Of a DNA stretch of 64,000 bases, positions 35,891 to 48,508 are shown piece by piece. The translations under genes were made by a program, and so were the position numbers. Position 1 is the first letter of the stretch. Each line of letters opens with the position of its first letter. A model generated the notes under the pieces. It had not been told where the DNA came from. It saw nothing but the letters and a program-made list of their open reading frames with translations, and ran no database searches. This stretch comes from Cryptomeria japonica (lineage: Eukaryota > Streptophyta > Pinopsida > Cupressales > Cupressaceae), in contig NC_081406.1 of the NCBI RefSeq assembly GCF_030272615.1, positions 460,502,072 to 460,566,071 on the forward strand, read 5' to 3'.

Positions 35891-37200
35891 TGTAGACACA
35901 TAAAAATTTCCATTAATTTGTCCTCATTTAATTTTAAATTTCTCCAAACATCAGCCGAGTCCTTATTATTACATTATTGTTTCTCCATAATTCATTATTC
36001 ATAATTTCCATCTTTTATTATATTATTATTAATCTCTTATCATTTATCCATTAAATTTATTAAATAAAATATTATATCATATTCATATATACACCTTCAT
36101 GCATTCACATTATACACATTTCTCTATTTATTTAATAAAACCCTCAAATATCTCCTCCTACCACTTACTATTTCCCATTTACCACTCATCTTCCCTATAC
36201 CACTCATCTTGCATTATCCCATATTCATCTGACAACATGAACTCGCCAGGAGAAAATTTATTTAAACAAGGCCCCCTCTCTTATTTGGGAATCTCATCTT
36301 TATGCGTCGAACTTATGTCAATTTGCATCCCATTATCTTAACATCTTCTCTGCTATCTTTCCATTCTCAAATCTTGATTTCCTCATAGCTTTTTGCATAA
36401 GTGCTTCTGAGAGAAAATATATATTAAATGTAAAATCTTGGCGAATAGGAGTGCAATGGAGTGGATTTTTGTTGCATGCATGTGTGTTTTAGCTTAGATA
36501 TTTGCATTTGCATGTGTGTGTTTTGCAGGTACTTCATTGTTGGATGTTGGAAGATTGAATCTTGTATTCAATCCATTTCCTCCAACTACAGTTATAAATA
36601 TCCCCCACTTTGGAGCACAAAGGATCCCATCTCATATTAATTTAGGCATTGCTACTATAGGCATATCCATTCTAGAATATCATTTGAGCACTGTTATTAT
36701 AGGCAATTTCATCTTAGATCTAGTTTAATTTGATCATTTTCTAGCTTAATTGCATCAACATCATAGTTTAATCATGCATATCATTAGCTTAATTATACTC
36801 TTGGATCAATCTATCATAATCAGTCTCATCTAGCTTTCATATCATCATCATTTCAAATCCTTCGTCTACGTGTAGTCAAGTCACTGGGATTGCTTATCCA
36901 AATCTGAGAGAAAATCCATACTCGCATCTCTTAGGAGGCAATAGGTCTCTTTGTCATGGTTTATCTTTTGTTTGATTTCAATTTGCTAGCCATGCTTGTA
37001 ATGATCTATGGAGTGTTTGTTTTGCAGCTGCAGCTACCCTACTTCACATGCACGACAATATCTATTACCATATTTGCTTGTTCAGATGTTTTTGGTATTA
37101 TATTGCTAGATGATTTTGTGTTAGTTTCTTGTAGAAGTTTCCTCATATCTTCACCATCTGATTCCATACTAGGATATGTTGGTGCTCTCCTACTTCTTTG
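35891..37200 (+). repeat. Probable Gypsy-type LTR start; right end not determined
   Basis: TGTAGACACATAAAAATTTCC directly follows a purine run (GAGGGGCAAAA), which is the arrangement of a polypurine tract and the start of a 3' LTR. The following sequence is non-coding and A/T-rich. I could not identify the 3' terminus or a partner LTR in this window, so the end given is only the limit of non-coding sequence before the decayed Gypsy gag-protease on the other strand. Confidence 0.4.
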
Positions 37201-37249
37201 AGATGAAGAGGGAAATACTCGTATTGTTAACAAATTATGAGGTATGTAT

Positions 37250-38817
37250 TTTGAGGGTATCCTAGGCTTGTTCAGTATATCTAGTGTACGTTACCTTGCC
37301 TTTGTTATCTTTGGTACATGTTTATATCCCAAACCTTGATTATTTGGGTTTTCATGTGGTAAAACAGGTTCTAATCTGCCTTGCTTCTTTAATCCCAATC
37401 ATGTGGTACCATCGTGCCCATGTTTTTGTAGCATCATGAAACTGTTGCCATATTGGTGTAGAGGTAACCTGGGTATTGTCATGTCATCTTCTTCTCTATA
37501 TATCCACTAATTAAAATCTCCCTTTAGAGATTCTTCTTGTAAGTCTCCCCATCTAATGAAAGAGTATGAATCTGAGTACTTCACTATCTCTTTTCCTTTA
37601 TCTTGCTTCATCACTATGTTCTGAGGCTTCCCAAAAGACCTAGGCAAAAGGGACGATTGTTTGCCATTCAAGGTACTTGAAATGGAATATTACCCACAAC
37701 CAACTTCCTTAATTTGTAAAGAATATGTGGTAGGTGTAGTTTTTTCTATTTTTGTGACTTTCAACAATTCCAATTGTAAGTGAAGTGGAGATGTTTGATT
37801 GTTTGGTACTTGATTGTCTATGCTTGCCCTTAAATAATTGAAGTGTTGAAAAGGGTTTGGGTCACCATGAACGGTGATCTCAATGCCATTGTATGGGAAC
37901 TTCACACATTCGTAAAAAGTTGAAGGTACTTCCTACATGGCATGTATCCATTAACGACCTAATAGAATATTGTACCCCAATTCTTTGTTTAGGACTTGAA
38001 AGGTGATGTCTGTTGTGACTAGTACTATTTGTATTGGCAAAGTCACTACACCCTTAGAAGGGTGTTCCTCATCATCATAAGAATTGATATTGATTCTCTT
38101 AGTAGAATCAATATAATGTTCAGAATATCCTAAAGATTTAATCAAATGCAATGTGTGTATGTTAAGGCTAGCTCCACCATATATAAATACTCTTTGAACT
38201 TTCTTTTGGTTAATCAAAGCTTTCAAGTGTAAGGGATCATTATGCATGGGTCAATATGTAGGTACATCCTTCTCAGTGAATGCGACCTTTGAAGTTGCCA
38301 AGTTTCCAACCATGGAATGGAATGTGTTCTTGTTAATATCTCTGGCAACAACTGAATCTTGTAATGCTTTGTCAAGGACTAACTTATGAGCTGGCGAGAT
38401 GCGCAGTAACTCAAATAATAAAATTTGAGCTAGATTTCACTTCAACTGATCCACCATATTGTAAATGCTATTTGTTGAAGGGGGATTTGAAGTTACCCCT
38501 TGCAATGTGACCTTTGATCTTCTAGTGGTGACAACCACTATGTCATATACTGCACTAAGTTCATTTATGGCATAATAAAATGCAACATTAGTATAATTGG
38601 CATTATTGTTTTGTGCATTGGAACTAGAAGCCTTTCCTTTGATCTTTGAAGATGGTATGATCTATGTTTGGTGTCTTACTAGAATCCATAGTAATGTCAC
38701 CTTGATCAATGAGATCATGTATGAGGTTCTCTAGTTTGTAGCAACTTGTTGTATTATGGCCTTTATTGCGGTGGTATTCACATAAATCATTGTCATTCCA
38801 CCAAGAAGGCTCAAATG
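37250..38817 (-). pseudogene. Gypsy gag C-terminus, protease and G-patch-like remnant (element G)
   Basis: Minus-strand Gypsy relic, left half. A zinc knuckle CEYHRNKGHNTTSC lies at 38741-38782. The protease follows (38247-37951): IYGGASLNIHTL, where the catalytic Asp expected before GG is Tyr, and later GYNILLGR followed by a stop and WIHAM. Beyond it, at about 37400-37470, is a glycine-containing QKHGHDGTT...LGLKKQGRLEPV segment that resembles a G-patch, like the one in the Tat-type element at 57696-63266. Several stops interrupt the reading. RT and integrase should lie to the left, but non-coding sequence follows instead. To the right the gag is cut by the Copia element starting at 38818 and resumes at 46101. 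Confidence 0.7.
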
Positions 38818-40319
38818 TGTTGGCATATGATGAACCGACATGTTGATATGATGATAATGTATGTTGTCATTGATGTCAATAAGTGTAAGTGAACCGGTAT
38901 GTAGATTGGAAGAAGTTGGCAAATTGGTATGAAGAAATACAGTGAACCAGTGTCGGGGTTTCACTGAGTGTGACTATCGGTTGGTAGTCTCAGTTATAGG
39001 GTTTCCTGTTTGGAAATATCACTTGTGTGATGCAACCGATGACATTCTGTGTTAAGTTAGCTAAGAGATGAAGATGAGATTGTGATGTCACATCATCTTT
39101 GTGCACATGAAGGATTTCCTTGAGGATCTTGCATGAGAAGATCGACTACATTAAATGTCTACCTCGGGAATGAACATTCTTCTTAGCGGTATGAGAAGAA
39201 AGTGTGATGAGTTACTAATTTCTATGTGCAGTGAAGATTAGATGATGCATATTGTCTTGTGATATGTTTGAAATTGTATTGCTCTATGCAAAGTGTTTGG
39301 ACGGTTAGGATTGGACCTCTTGTATTGTAAACCTAAAATGCTTAGGGTTTACGGTTTATGCTACTGACCTATAAATGGATGGATCAACCAACTCCATGAT
39401 GAGCGATGCTCCTATGCTTACTGGCCTGCCTGTCCGTGAAGGGTGATCTGTCTATAAGGTTGATGATGTTTGTTATTTTAAGTTGTTGGCAAATGTTGTG
39501 TGTGTATCCAAGCAATGAGATACTTGCTAGACCAGTAAGAGAAAACCGCAGAGTGTGATTGCAGAAGTAGAGGAATTGAAAAGGATCGGCCTTACAATAT
39601 AGTGTTTTTATCATATCAAAGCTTTACCTATTGTATTCTAACCATTTCAACAGAAGGAAAATCCCTTTGCCGGGTAGCTTTAATAGGCTTACTATAAATC
39701 CTCTAACCAGGTGACTCAAGATTCATTGAGTTCTTCAAATCCTCTAGCAAGGTAACTTTTAATAGGGTTTCAACCTTTAACAGGGTATATAGCCATCCCT
39801 TAACCGGGTGATCTTTAATAGGATCGGTTCGTAGCAAAACTTTATTGTAAAGTTTTTAACCGGACTAGGCTCCTAACAGAGCAAGCTTCAAAAGAGTTCA
39901 AAAACAAGCTTGTGGGGATTCATCCCCATCGTGGTTTTTCCCATTTGGGTTTCCATGTGAAAAATTTGTGTGTCATGTGTTGTGCATTTTTCATGTGATG
40001 ATTAAGTGTTCTTTGTTTAAGTGATTATGCATGCAGAGCTAATGGTTATGGTATTGGTGACACACCACATGCATATGTTTATGGGTAAAGTAGTTATCAA
40101 GTATTAAATGTATTTGAAGTGTTCAGACTTACTGGTCTATGTTGTCTGAAGTCTTACTGTGTTTAACCGATATTGCCATGGTTAAGTTCAGTAATGAAGA
40201 CAACCAGTTAGTGTTGTTTTAGCTTGAAATGATTGTTAGAAAGTATTTGACTGTACTGATTCACCCCCCCCCCCCTCTCAATACCAGTTAGGGAATATGT
40301 TGTTCATCATTATTCATCA
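38818..40319 (+). repeat. 5' LTR of Copia element F
   Basis: Starts TGTTGGCATATGATG, ends ...TTATTCATCA; about 1502 bp. It has CATCGTGGTTTTTCCC near 39927 and GATTCACCCCCCCCCCCCTCTCAA at about 40258-40281. The partner LTR at 44722-46100 is closely similar but shorter by about 120 bp because of two or more internal deletions. The left edge interrupts the Gypsy gag of element G just before its zinc knuckle. Confidence 0.88.
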
Positions 40320-40321
40320 AT

Positions 40322-40333
40322 TGGTATTAGAGC
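40322..40333 (+). other. Primer-binding site of Copia element F
   Basis: TGGTATTAGAGC, one base different (C to T) from the usual TGGTATCAGAGC, immediately after the LTR. Confidence 0.85.
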
Positions 40334-40390
40334 AACTCCAGGTCCTCGGTGATATAAGCTTAACCACTTGAGGTAAAATATCCCGCCTTA

Positions 40391-43300
40391 ATGATGAAGA
40401 GGGAAGGTCCTAAGTTTAATAGAGATAACTTCAAAATATGGAAGGATAGAATGAAGATCTATATCAATAATTTGGGTGCTCAACACTGGAGCTATGTTGA
40501 AACTGTCTATGTAATTCCCACTAGCACTTTAACTGATGATAAAAAAAGAGAGATTCAAGAAAATGGGAAAGTCATGGAAGCCCTTATTAGCATTTTGTCT
40601 GATATTGAGTTCATTGATGTACAAGATAAGGACATTCCTAAAGATGTATGGGACACATTGGAAACTATTTATGGCGGTGATGAGCATGTTAGACAATCTA
40701 AGGAAGAGAGCCTTAGAGGAAAATTTGAAGACATGAGGATGGTTGAAGGTGAGACCATTCAACAATATGGCATAAGAATCAAGACTTTTGTTGGAGATAT
40801 CAAGAAAATTGGTGGAACAATTGATGATGCCACCATTGTCAGTAAAGTTTTGAGATCATTGTTACCGGTCCATGCAATCAGAGTTGCTTCTATTCAAGAA
40901 CTAAGGTCTATTGACAAACCCAAGGTATCCTTAGACTCTATCATTGCAAAGTTAACTGCATATGAGTTGAATAGATATGATGGCAGTGTTCAAAAGACTA
41001 AGTCATCTTCTAGAGAATATGTTGCACCAACTGGAAAAGGAAAAGAAGCAAGTACCAGTTATGAATCCATGCAAAGAAGAGGTATGGATGATGAAGAAAT
41101 TCTAATTGAGTTTGAAGCTCTTCTTGCCAAGAGACTTCCAAAAGGTACCGGAAAATACAGAGGTAAGCTTCCTTTAAAATGTTTTTCCTGCAATAAGATA
41201 GGACATATAGCAGTTAACTAGAGAGGTTTAGAAAGTATAAAGGAGGAAATAGAAGAAATTGTCTTGTTGCAGTGGATGAAGGTATTACTGATGAAGAATT
41301 TGAGGATGAGGAAAATGAAGACATGGTATTTGTAGTTGTAAAGGAAGAAGTGTCTGACAAGAAAGAACTTGTCTCTTGCATTGACAACTCTAATGAGTAG
41401 ATAATTGATAGTGGTTGTTCTCACCACATGACTGGTGATGGGAGAAAGTTTTTGTCTCTAGAAGAATATGATGGAGGTGTTGTAAGATTTGGCAATGATG
41501 CACCATGTTTGGTGAAAGGTAAAGGATCCATCGCACTGTCTGGAAAAAGCAGTGTAGATGATGTCTACTGGGTAGAAGGTCTTGAGCATAACCTATTGAG
41601 TGTTGCTCATCTAAATGATAAAGGACTCATTCTAGAGTTCAAAGGTGGAGTCAGCAGTATAAAGGTAAAAGTGGTGAACTTATTGCCATCGGTAAGTAGA
41701 CCAGAGGTAACCTGTTTCAGTTGAATGCCAAGATAAGTCAGTGCCTGATGGCGAAGTTTGATGACAGTTGGATATGGCATAGGAGACTTTGTCATATGAA
41801 CTTTGATAATATTGTAAAGGCTAGTAAGATCAAGGCAGTAAGAGGATTACCTTTTCCGAATAAACCAGATAATTCTTTGTACAGAGAATGTCAACTTGCG
41901 AAGATGTCTTTTTCAACTTTCAAAGGTAAGTCTTTTTCAGCAGAAAACTTATTTGATCTTGTGCATATTGATTTGTGTGGTTCTATGAAAACTAGAAGTA
42001 TTCAGGGAGATAGGTATTTCATGATTCTTACTAATGACTGCTCAAGAATGATGTGGGTCACATTCTTGAAAGACAAGTCTAAGGCATTTGGAAAGTTAAA
42101 AGCCTTTAGAGCATTAGCAGAGAAGGAAAGTGGTCAAAAGATAAAATGCCTAAGAACTGATAAAGGAGGTGAATTCACTTCTGATGAATTCAATAAGTAC
42201 TATGAAGATAGTGGTATCAAGAGGTAGTTGTTTGCTCCAAGGACACCACAACAAAATGGCATAGCAGAAAGGAATAACAGGACTATAATTGAAGCAGTTA
42301 GAATAGTGTTGATCCAAGGAAAGGTTGCTCACACTTTTTGGAGAGAAGCAGTGAGCACTACAGTCTATACTATGAACTGGGTAATCATCAAGAAAGGTAG
42401 AGTTAAAATCCCTTATGAGTATTGGACTGAGAAAACTCCCACTATGAGTTATTTTAAAGTGTTTGGTAGTAAGTGTTATATCAAGAGAGGTGAGCATCTG
42501 AACAAATTTGATGCTAAAAGTGATGAAGGAATATTTCTGGGATATTCCACTAAGAGCAAAGCTCTCAAGTGCTACAACAATAAAACATGGAAAATTGTTG
42601 AGAGTATCAATGTCAGGGTTGATGAGTCCCCTAAAAAACCTAAGGAAACCTGCAGGGAAGAAGTGGAAGATGAACCACGTATAGCCTTCAAGGAACCAGT
42701 TAAGAAAGAAACAAGTAAAGATCTCGGTGTTCCTGTCCTGATAGAAGTTGCAGTAGGAGAAGAAGAAGAGGTAAGTGAAGAAGAAGAAGAAAAACTAGCA
42801 GCACAAGCCAGAGTCATTCCTAGGTATGTAAAATTGCATCATGATCTGAAGCAAATCATAGGAGATAAAGATGCAGGGATACTCACAAGAAGAAAGGTGA
42901 AAGAAAACTCTTGCATGATTTCTGAATTAGAGCCCAAGAATTCCAGAGAAGCACTTACATATGAAGACTAGATTAAAGCAATGGAAGAGGAGCTAGACCA
43001 AATAGAAAAGAATGCAACATGGTCCTTGGCACCCAACCAGAACACAAGAATGTCATAGGTACCAAATGGGTCTTCAAGAATAAGATAAATGAAGAAGGCA
43101 TAGTTGTGAGGAACAAGGCAAGACTTGTATGCAAAGGATATGCTCAGGAAGAGGGAGAAGACTATGGAGAAACCTTTGCTTATGTGGCTAGACTGGAAGG
43201 TGTCTGAATGCTACTTGCATTTGCAGCATTTAAGGGATTTAAGGTTTATCAGATGGATGTGAAGTCTACATTTTTCAATGGAATCCTAGAAGAGGAAGTA

Positions 43301-44464
43301 TATATTGAGCAACCGGAAGGGTTTGCCTTATCAAAAGATAGTAACATGGTGTGTAGATTACACAAAGCCCTGTATGGATTAAAACAAGCACCTAGGGCAT
43401 GGTATGAATGGTTACACTCTCATCTTGTGAAGATTGGATTTCAGAGAACAAGTGAGGATAGAAAAATCTATCTAAAATTTGAAGGTGATCAGAATTTGAT
43501 CTCTGAAGTATTTGTAGATGACATAATCTTTAGAGGAGATGATAAAATGAGTCATGCTTTTGCAGATGGAATGAAGAAAGAGTTTGAGATGTCTCTGATT
43601 GGAGAGATAAAGTTCTTCATTGGTTTACAGATTCAGCAAATGAAAGAGGGTATCTTTATTACCCAGTCCAAGTATGTCAAAGAGGTATTGAAGACCTTTG
43701 GCATGGAGGAGAACAGACTGATTGGTACACCGATGGTGACCGGCTATAAACTGACTAAGGAAGATGATTCAGTGTTGGTGAATGAGAAGGAGTACCGATC
43801 AATGATTGGTAGGCTGCACTATGTGGTGCACAACATACCAGATATTGCTCATGCAGTGGGCATAGTAGCTCGTTTTCAAAAAAGTCCAAGAGAATCCCAC
43901 TTGGAAGCTGTCAAGCAGATTCTTAGATATCTGAAAGGAACAGTTGACTATGGATTGTGGTCTCCATATAATGGAAACTTTAACCTCAAAGTATATACCG
44001 ATGCCGATTGGGCAGGTAATGTGAATGATCGAAAGAGAACAACTGGTGGAGCATTCTTTCTTGGTGGAAGACTAGTCTCGTGGACGAGTAAGAAGCAGAG
44101 CTGTATTTCTCAGTCTACAGCTGAAGCAGAATATGTGGTAGCATTTATGAACTGCACTCAAGCAATCTGGATGAAACATGTATTGGAAGGTTTCAAAGTA
44201 CTTGTATCTGAACATGTGAATATATTTTGTGACAACACAAGTGCAATAAATATTTCTAAGAATCTAGTATTGCATGCTAGAAATAAGCACATTGAGCTTA
44301 AGTATCACTTCTTGAGAGAAAAGGTTCAGAATAAGGAGCTTGTACTAGAACATGTTTCCAGTAAGGAGCAACTATCAAATATATTCACTAAGCCCTTACC
44401 GAAGACTACATTTACCTATTTGAGAGGTGAATTAGGGGTTCTGCCCCTTCATGAAGTCAACTAA
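40391..44464 (+). pseudogene. Copia gag-pol of element F, with stops and frameshifts
   Basis: Gag starts at ATG 40391 with KFNRDNFKIWKDRM and a UBN2-like capsid (WDTLETIYGG). It breaks within its zinc knuckle CFSCNKIGHIAVN at a TAG (41219-41221). The protease reads (stop)IIDSGCSHHMTGD with the usual Trp replaced by TAG (41398-41400). Integrase (41721-42971) has WHRRLCHMNF, then the DDE residues in HIDLCG, RTDKGGEF and IAERNNR; a TAG at 42225-42227 replaces a Gln codon. RT and RNase H (43019-44464) have ALYGLKQAPRAWYEW, EVFVDDIIFRGD and YTDADWAGNVNDRKR, and end at LGVLPLHEVN. A TGA at 43205-43207 replaces an Arg codon. Pieces lie in three frames, so several small indels exist. Not functional as it stands. 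Confidence 0.9.
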
Positions 44465-44721
44465 AGTTGTGTGATCCACATTAGTCAGGTACTATAGTGT
44501 CAAATCTTTCAAGATTGATGTGTTGAAGGATGCTACTCCATAGGGGGAGTAGCATAGTGCAGAATGGAAGCTTGTGCCTCCACTTTGGCATTGTTGTCAA
44601 AGGGGGAGAAGATATCTGATGTATGGGGAGAAGATATCTGATGATGCAGAATACACTGGTCTATGATGTCTATAGTTGCAATGCTACACTGAGTATTGCC
44701 ATCAATGCCAAAGGGGGAGAT
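44465..44721 (+). other. 3' untranslated region and polypurine tract of element F
   Basis: Non-coding. It contains a short direct repeat GGGGAGAAGATATCTGATG near 44601-44619 and again at 44627-44645. It ends GCCAAAGGGGGAGA(TT) (44707-44721), the polypurine tract, right before TGTTGGCATATG. Confidence 0.75.
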
Positions 44722-46100
44722 TGTTGGCATATGATGAATCGACATGATCATATGATGATAATGTATGTTGTCATTGATGTCAATAAGTGTAAGTGAATCG
44801 GTATGCAGATTGGAAGAAGTTGGTGAACCGGTATGAAGAAATGCAGTGAATCGATGTCGAGGTTTCACTGAGTGTGACTACCGGTTGGTAATCTCGCTTG
44901 TGCGATGCAACTGATGACATTTTGAGTTAAGTTAGCTAAGAGATGAAGATGATATTATGATGCCACGTCAGCTTTGTGCATGTGAAGGATTTCCTTGAGG
45001 ATCTTGCATGAGAAGATCAACTGCATTAAATGTCTACCTCGGGAATGAACATTCTTCTTAGTGGTATGAGAAGAAAGAGTGATGAGGTACTGATTTCTAT
45101 GTGCAGTGAAGAATGGACGATGCAGATTGTCTTGTGATTTGTTTGAAATTGTATTGCTCTATGCAAAGTGTTTGGACGGTCAGGATTGGACCGCTTGTAT
45201 TGTAAACCTAAAATGCTTAGGGTTTAGGGTTTATGCTACTGACCTAGTTGTTATCTATAAGGTCGATGATGTTTGTTATTGTAAGTTGTTGGCTAATGTT
45301 GTGTGTGTATCCGAGTGATGAGATACTTGACAGACCAGTAAGAGAAAACTACAGAGTGTGATTGTAGAAGTATAGGAACTGAAAAGGATCTGCCTTAGCA
45401 TATAGGGTTGTTATCAGATCAAAGCTTTCCCTGTTGTCTTCTAACCATTTCAACAGAAGGAAAATCCATTTGTTGGGTAGCTTTAATAGGCTTACTACAA
45501 ATCCTCTAGCCAGGTTACTCAAGATTCATTAAGTTCCTCAAATCCTCTACCAAGGTAACCTTTAACAGGGTATATAGCCATCCCTTAACCAGGTGATCTT
45601 TAATAGGATTGGTTCCTCGCAGAACCTTATTGTAAAGTATTTAACCAGAATAGGCTCCTAACAAAGTAAGCTTCAAAAGAGTTCAAAAACAAGCTTGTGG
45701 ATATTCATTCCCACCGTGGTTTTTCCCATTTGGGTTTCCACGTGAAAAATCTGTGTGTCATGTGTTGTGCTTTTTTCATGTGATGATTAAGTGTTCTTTG
45801 TTTAAGTGATTATGCATGCAGAGCTAATGGTTATGGTATTGGTGACACACCACATGCATATGTTTATGGGTAAAGTAGCTATCAAGTATTAAATGTATTT
45901 GAAGTGTTCAGACTTACTGGTCTATGTTGTCTGAAGTCTTACTGTGTTTAACTGGTATTTCCATGGTTAAGTTCAATAATGAAGACAACCGGTTAGTGTT
46001 GTTTTATCTTGAAAAGATTGTTAGAAAGTCTTTGACTGTACTGATTCACCCCCCCCTCGCAGTACTAGTAAGGGTATCTATTGTTCATCATTATTCATCA
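44722..46100 (+). repeat. 3' LTR of Copia element F
   Basis: About 1379 bp, TGTTGGCATATGATG...TTATTCATCA. It has CACCGTGGTTTTTCCC near 45713 and GATTCACCCCCCCTCGCAG near 46043-46061. Compared with the 5' LTR it lacks a piece after CGGTTGGTAATCTC (near 44880) and one after GACCTAGTTG (near 45240). The next base, 46101, resumes the Gypsy gag on the opposite strand. Confidence 0.88.
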
Positions 46101-46497
46101 ATAGGTTCACTAAGGGGTGTAAATCTTCTTCTGGGTGCGCCTGCCCTTGGTGGTCTTGGATTGCTTGATTGTAGTGCATTGGTGTTGTTTATCTGAGTTA
46201 GATTCTTACTAGCAACATCAACTGGTCCTTAGAGAGATACTATTGGTTGAGCTCTATTTACAACACATGCATCAACAACTCCATCGTTTGTGACATTCTT
46301 GTTCCTAGACCAAAATTTTGGTCTTTCATTGTTTGTACTTGTGTTTGGCCCATTATCTTTGTGGTGTTTCATTATCCCTTGATCTAATATGCCTCTTTCA
46401 CATTTGATGCCTTTTCCCGTGATGTCTTTAAAATTGTTTAGGCATTGCATTTGTAATGGATACTTAATTGGAGGTACATGATTTTCATTGAAAATGT

Positions 46498-48508
46498 CTT
46501 CTTTCTCAGCTTCAGGGATATGACTAAGACATCTGCGGTATAAACCTCTCCAGCTTTGCAAGAATGTAGTAAAGGTTTCTCCTTTATTTTTCTTTGTTGC
46601 ACATAAATCTATCAAGATAACTAGAATATCTATATTGAATGCAAATTTTTATATGAATAACTCAACCAATTCACCCCACGAAGCAATCTTAGGTGGGAGG
46701 TGTGAAAACCATTCTAATGTTGTCCCTCCAAGACTTTTGGAAAATAGCCTCATTAAGTATGTATCATAATGGGCTACCTCGATACATATCATGAAGAATT
46801 CACTGACATGAACTCAAGGATCACCTTTCCCTCTATATTTGTCAAAACTTGGAGTTTCAAAATGCATGGGAAAAGGTGGCATGTATAACTTTTTGTCAAA
46901 AGGATATGAACAAAGGTCCTCCATTGTATAGCTCCTTTTATCATTGACTATTTGCATACTGGTCATCTATTTCTAAAGATTCTCCATTTGTTGAGTCAGG
47001 ATCTATGTTTGCATCAATGGTGTATTGGCTTGATGAGTATTTCTCACAAAAGGAACAGTATTGGAGTAACTTGAGCTTTCCAAAATGTTGATTGACCATG
47101 TAGTTGTGTACCATAATTCCCACTAGGTTGTGTAAAGTATGAAAATTGTGTATTGACATTCGACTAAGTTGATCTTGTTATCCCTTGATTCACATTTTAG
47201 CCACTGTAGGTAGATCCACCTGAAACTGAAGCTTGGGTTATACTTGTTGAAGAAGGGTTTTGAGCAATTTTAGCTTGCATTGTTACACTAGGCATTGTTT
47301 GAGATTTAACATTAGTACTTGCCAATGCAACTGTTGATGGTGTTGAAGTTGTATTTACTTGAGTATTTTGAGATACACCCTAGGTTGATGTTGCAAGTGT
47401 TGCTTGAGTCTGTGTAATAGTAGGTACTCAAGGAACAAAAGTAATGCAATGTCACACCTGGTGGCAATATAGCTGAAATGTTCACTCCTGGAGGCAATTT
47501 GGCCCCATTTTGGACTAATCGTGCAAGATATTTGTCTCTATCATTATTGATGAGAGTGTTGCAAGATCTTGTTGGGCTGCTTCCAATTCTTTTTTAGTTA
47601 GATTATGTTGTATTTCATCAATGGAGGGCGTCATGTTTATGTTTGTTGATAAGTTTGCGGGTCTCCAACCCGGTGTTTGTTGATTTGTGGACAAGTTCAT
47701 ATTCCATGTTGGGTTAACCGAAGGGTCATTATTAGGTTCCATCTGATGTTTTGCCTTTTGAGCACTTGCTAATGGCATGAATGTTATTTCAATGTGATCT
47801 TGACTCTTTAAGACTCTCTAAAATGCGAATGCAAGACTCAACTAAATGTAACCAGGTATGCTTCTAAGACTTTCTAAAGACTAAAATGCAAACAATGCAA
47901 TCTATGAGTGAAGACTTGCTATCAACGATTTCAGAATTCAAACACAAGATCTTTAGCGTATTGCTGAAATGATTTTAAATATTCCTCTTCTTTGATTTGA
48001 TTTTTGAGGTCTATGTCAATTTGTATTGACTTTCAAACTTCCTCATCTATGACAGCTTGGACTATGTCGTATTGGTCTTGATAAACTATCAATTCTTTAG
48101 CAAGAATATTTAAACCATCAATTATTTCTAGTTGAACATTGTTCGACCCAAGATTGGGTTGCTCAAATGGGAATTTCTCATCTCCTTTTAGACCGATATG
48201 CTAAAGATTATAATGCAAACTATATGGAAAACCTAGGAATGATTGACACTTTGTTTTAAGGAATCTAACGAGGATTTAGAAACTCTGCTATAGTGTTTTC
48301 AGCCAATTGTCTGATGGCTTCCTTTTGAGATGCCTTTTTTTTTTTTATAATCTCATTGTCTATGATGGTCTCAACTATATCGTACTGAGCATGATCAAAT
48401 TTTAGTTTCCAAGCAAGGTCGTCCAAACTATCAATTATTCCTAATTGGTCATTGTTTGGCCCAAGATCGGGCTCAAATGGAAATTCATCATCTACTTTCA
48501 TACATATG
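46498..48508 (-). repeat. Tandem duplication within Gypsy gag, unit 1 (~2.01 kb)
   Basis: Aligns with 48509-50563 at a constant offset of about 2011 bases; for instance the block ending at 47159 matches that ending at 49170, and 47778 matches 49789. Both units begin CTTTCTCAGCTTCAGGGAT and end AAATTCATCATCTACTTTCA. The copies are highly similar with scattered differences, so the duplication is fairly recent compared with the decay of the element. Confidence 0.85.
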
